Shown here: positions 6,580 through 7,628 of the stretch, piece by piece
How positions within the stretch are numbered: position 1 is the stretch's first letter
Layout of the letters: every line of letters begins with the position of its first letter
Assembly (NCBI GenBank): GCA_902782885.1
Contig: CACZOW010000115.1
Location: forward strand, 1 to 7,628
DNA from: an uncultured Ruminococcus sp.
GTDB lineage: Bacteria > Bacillota > Clostridia > UBA1212 > UBA1255
Direction of reading: 5' to 3'
DNA length: 7,628 nt
Made by a program: the position numbers and the translations under genes
Notes under the pieces: model-generated
The model's input: the letters and a program-made list of their open reading frames with translations, nothing else
Databases searched by the model: none
Told to the model about the DNA's origin: nothing

Positions 6580-6596
6580 ATTTATGCGGCTGTCAA
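6567..6596 (-). promoter_or_regulatory. Promoter of the heavy-metal ATPase gene
   Basis: On the minus strand a perfect TTGACA (6596-6591) and CATAAT (6572-6567) are separated by 18 bp. Transcription would start near 6560, at the edge of the operator palindrome, so the palindrome occupies roughly the first 26 transcribed positions. That is a classic repressor position. The leader to the ATG at 6489 is about 70 nt. Confidence 0.7.
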
Positions 6597-6683
6597 TACC
6601 CGCGGCGTTTTTGCTGCCGGCGGGACAATAAATATTGACGAACGGGAACAATTGACGGCTGCGGAACGGAGGCGCGAGCGGCA

Positions 6684-7430
6684 ATGACGGAAATGCGCGG
6701 AACCAAGATCGATATTAAAAAATTGCCTCACAGCCACGGAAGGCTGCCGCGGAACCTGGTGGCAGAAATGCCCGGCGAAGCGGTGTTCGGGAGCGTCGCG
6801 GACGTATTCAGCCTGTTGGGTGACGGGACCAGAGTCCAGCTGTTCTGGCTGCTGTGCCACTGCGAAGAGTGCGTCGCCAATCTTTCGGCGCTGCTGGGCC
6901 TGTCCAGCCCCGCACTGTCCCACCACCTGAAGCTGCTCAAGACCGCGGGACTGATCGTCAGCCGCCGCGAGGGCAGGGAAGTGCGGTACACTGCTGCCTC
7001 CGCGCCCCGGGCACAGGCGCTGCACAGTATGATCGAAGACGCCGTGGAACTGACCTGCCCGGTGCAGGAAGCGGGTCTGTCCCCCGTCTTAAGTGCGGAC
7101 AGCGCCGCGGCGGCGGTGGCGGAGGTGCGTGATTTCCTTGTGTCGGATCTGCGGCAGCGCTGTACGGTCGACGAACTGGCGGCCCGGTTCCATCTGAACC
7201 GGACCACGCTGGAGGAGGAGTTTCGACGCGCGTTCGGCGCGCCGGTGGGGGCGTACATGCGGGAAGTGCGCATCAGGCGGGCAATGGAACTGCTCCGCGC
7301 CACAGACCGGACGGTCTCCGACATTTCCGGCGAAGTGGGGTACGGCAGCCTGAGTAAATTCACACAGGCGTTCCGCGCTTTCGCGGGAATGACGCCCGGG
7401 GAGTACAGGAACAGCCTGCGGCGGCAATAG
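6684..7430 (+). CDS. ArsR-family metal-sensor fused to AraC-type HTH domain
   Basis: The 248-residue product has two different DNA-binding modules. Residues about 35-115 form an ArsR/SmtB winged helix, with VFSLLGDGTRVQLFWLL leading in, the recognition region SSPALSHHLKLLKTAGLI (74-91) and a beta-wing around RREGREVRY. Cys58, Cys60 and Cys63 in LCHCEECVANL lie at the position of the ELCVCDL-type metal site of CadC/SmtB relatives, so thiolate metal sensing is likely. Residues about 161-242 are an AraC double helix-turn-helix: TVDELAARFHLNRTTLEEEF, then the second helix pair ending in GMTPGEYR. The junction (about 125-145) includes a degenerate copy of the palindromic element. GGAGG (6668-6672) sits 11 nt before the ATG. 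Divergent placement and the shared operator make it the probable regulator of the efflux ATPase. ArsR proteins usually stop near 100-120 residues, so the AraC part is an addition; how it acts is unknown. Confidence 0.88.
   Translation: MTEMRGTKIDIKKLPHSHGRLPRNLVAEMPGEAVFGSVADVFSLLGDGTRVQLFWLLCHCEECVANLSALLGLSSPALSHHLKLLKTAGLIVSRREGREVRYTAASAPRAQALHSMIEDAVELTCPVQEAGLSPVLSADSAAAAVAEVRDFLVSDLRQRCTVDELAARFHLNRTTLEEEFRRAFGAPVGAYMREVRIRRAMELLRATDRTVSDISGEVGYGSLSKFTQAFRAFAGMTPGEYRNSLRRQ
7073..7092. repeat. Degenerate copy C of the palindromic element (inside regulator gene)
   Basis: GGGTCTGTCCCC (7073-7084) matches the core and loop of copies A and B, and CTTAA (7088-7092) matches the right arm in the correct register. 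The left arm is not recognisable. It lies in the linker between the two regulator domains and is read in a different frame from the ATPase copies (LSPVLS). A chance match to the 12-base core is possible, so this is a tentative relic. Confidence 0.4.
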
Positions 7431-7470
7431 AAGGCAATAGAAGGCAATAGAAGGTAATAGTAGGTAATAA
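7421..7470 (+). repeat. 10-bp tandem repeat (AAGGCAATAG) spanning the regulator stop codon
   Basis: About five units with an exact 10-bp period: GCGGCAATAG, AAGGCAATAG twice, AAGGTAATAG and TAGGTAATAA. The regulator's own stop TAG (7428-7430) is part of the first unit. Because 10 is not a multiple of three, the TAGs at 7428, 7438 and 7448 close all three plus-strand frames within 23 bases. The period equals about one helical turn. Slipped-strand expansion is the likely origin; any function is unknown. Confidence 0.75.
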
Positions 7471-7488
7471 AAGGCGGCGCCGCCGGAT

Positions 7489-7517
7489 TTGCATACACAG
7501 CGAAAAATGAGTATAAT
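7489..7517 (+). promoter_or_regulatory. Promoter of the gene beginning at 7596
   Basis: TTGCAT (7489-7494) and a perfect TATAAT (7512-7517) are separated by 17 bp. Transcription would begin near 7524, giving a leader of about 72 nt. The leader can form a small hairpin, GCCGCG (7531-7536) with CGCGGC (7547-7552). The stretch between the regulator and this promoter holds only the 10-bp tandem repeat and a short GC palindrome (7473-7484). Confidence 0.6.
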
Positions 7518-7595
7518 AAACAACGGAAAGGCCGCGGCGGTCGGATCGCGGCAACAGGCTCAATATACGGCGTTGACCGGCATGGAGGGAACGAA

Positions 7596-7628
7596 ATGAA
7601 AAAACGATCAGTAATCAGAATGCTGGCA
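7596..7628 (+). CDS. Start of an unidentified gene (cut by right edge)
   Basis: ATG at 7596 is preceded by GGAGG (7584-7588) at 7 nt, a strong ribosome site, and by a good promoter. Only MKKRSVIRMLA is visible. Two Lys and an Arg right after the start are typical of the n-region of a signal peptide, so a secreted protein or lipoprotein is plausible. Nothing more can be said of its function. A metal-binding solute receptor would fit the locus, since the importer lacks one here, but that is a guess. Confidence 0.6.
   Translation, partial: MKKRSVIRMLA

Noticed and set aside
7473..7484. GGCGGCGCCGCC as terminator of the regulator gene
   Set aside because: There is almost no loop and no T-run after it.

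Overview
The window looks like chromosomal DNA from a GC-rich, Gram-positive-type bacterium, most likely a clostridial (Oscillospirales/Christensenellales-like) Firmicute. This is inferred from strong AGGAGG-type ribosome sites, TTG start codons, a lipobox lipoprotein, a VanW/L,D-transpeptidase-type wall protein and a clostridial-looking P1B ATPase. The lineage is a judgement from protein style, not a measured placement.

Layout. Positions 773 to 1 (minus) hold the N-terminal part of a membrane-anchored wall protein that starts at TTG and runs off the left edge. A divergent control region (774-1043) carries one promoter for each direction, two overlapping 15-bp palindromes and three direct repeats with an exact 23-bp period. 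Positions 1044-2634 (plus) hold a two-gene metal-uptake ABC module: a ZnuC-like ATPase with a His/Cys-rich tail, overlapping a ZnuB-like permease. Only 4 bp separate it from a convergent minus-strand gene (4462-2639) for a large secreted lipoprotein with a GH99/WbsX-like barrel and a CBM9-like C-terminus. Upstream of that on the minus strand, 6489-4534 encodes a Zn/Cd/Pb-type P1B ATPase. Divergent from it, 6684-7430 (plus) encodes an unusual ArsR-AraC fusion regulator. Both promoters share a perfect 10-6-10 palindrome. At the right edge a new gene with its own promoter begins at 7596.

How the genes may work together. Uptake (ZnuCB-like), efflux (the ATPase) and a metal-type regulator sit within 6.5 kb, so this is plausibly a zinc or other transition-metal homeostasis locus. 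The regulator and efflux pump form a clear divergent pair. No solute-binding protein for the importer is visible. The glycosidase-like lipoprotein has its own promoter and may be unrelated.

The most unusual features are two copies of a palindromic hairpin element inside the ATPase gene, both read in frame as nearly the same 12-residue peptide; a degenerate third copy at the ArsR/AraC junction of the regulator; the fusion regulator itself; and the repeat-rich operator region at 865-929.
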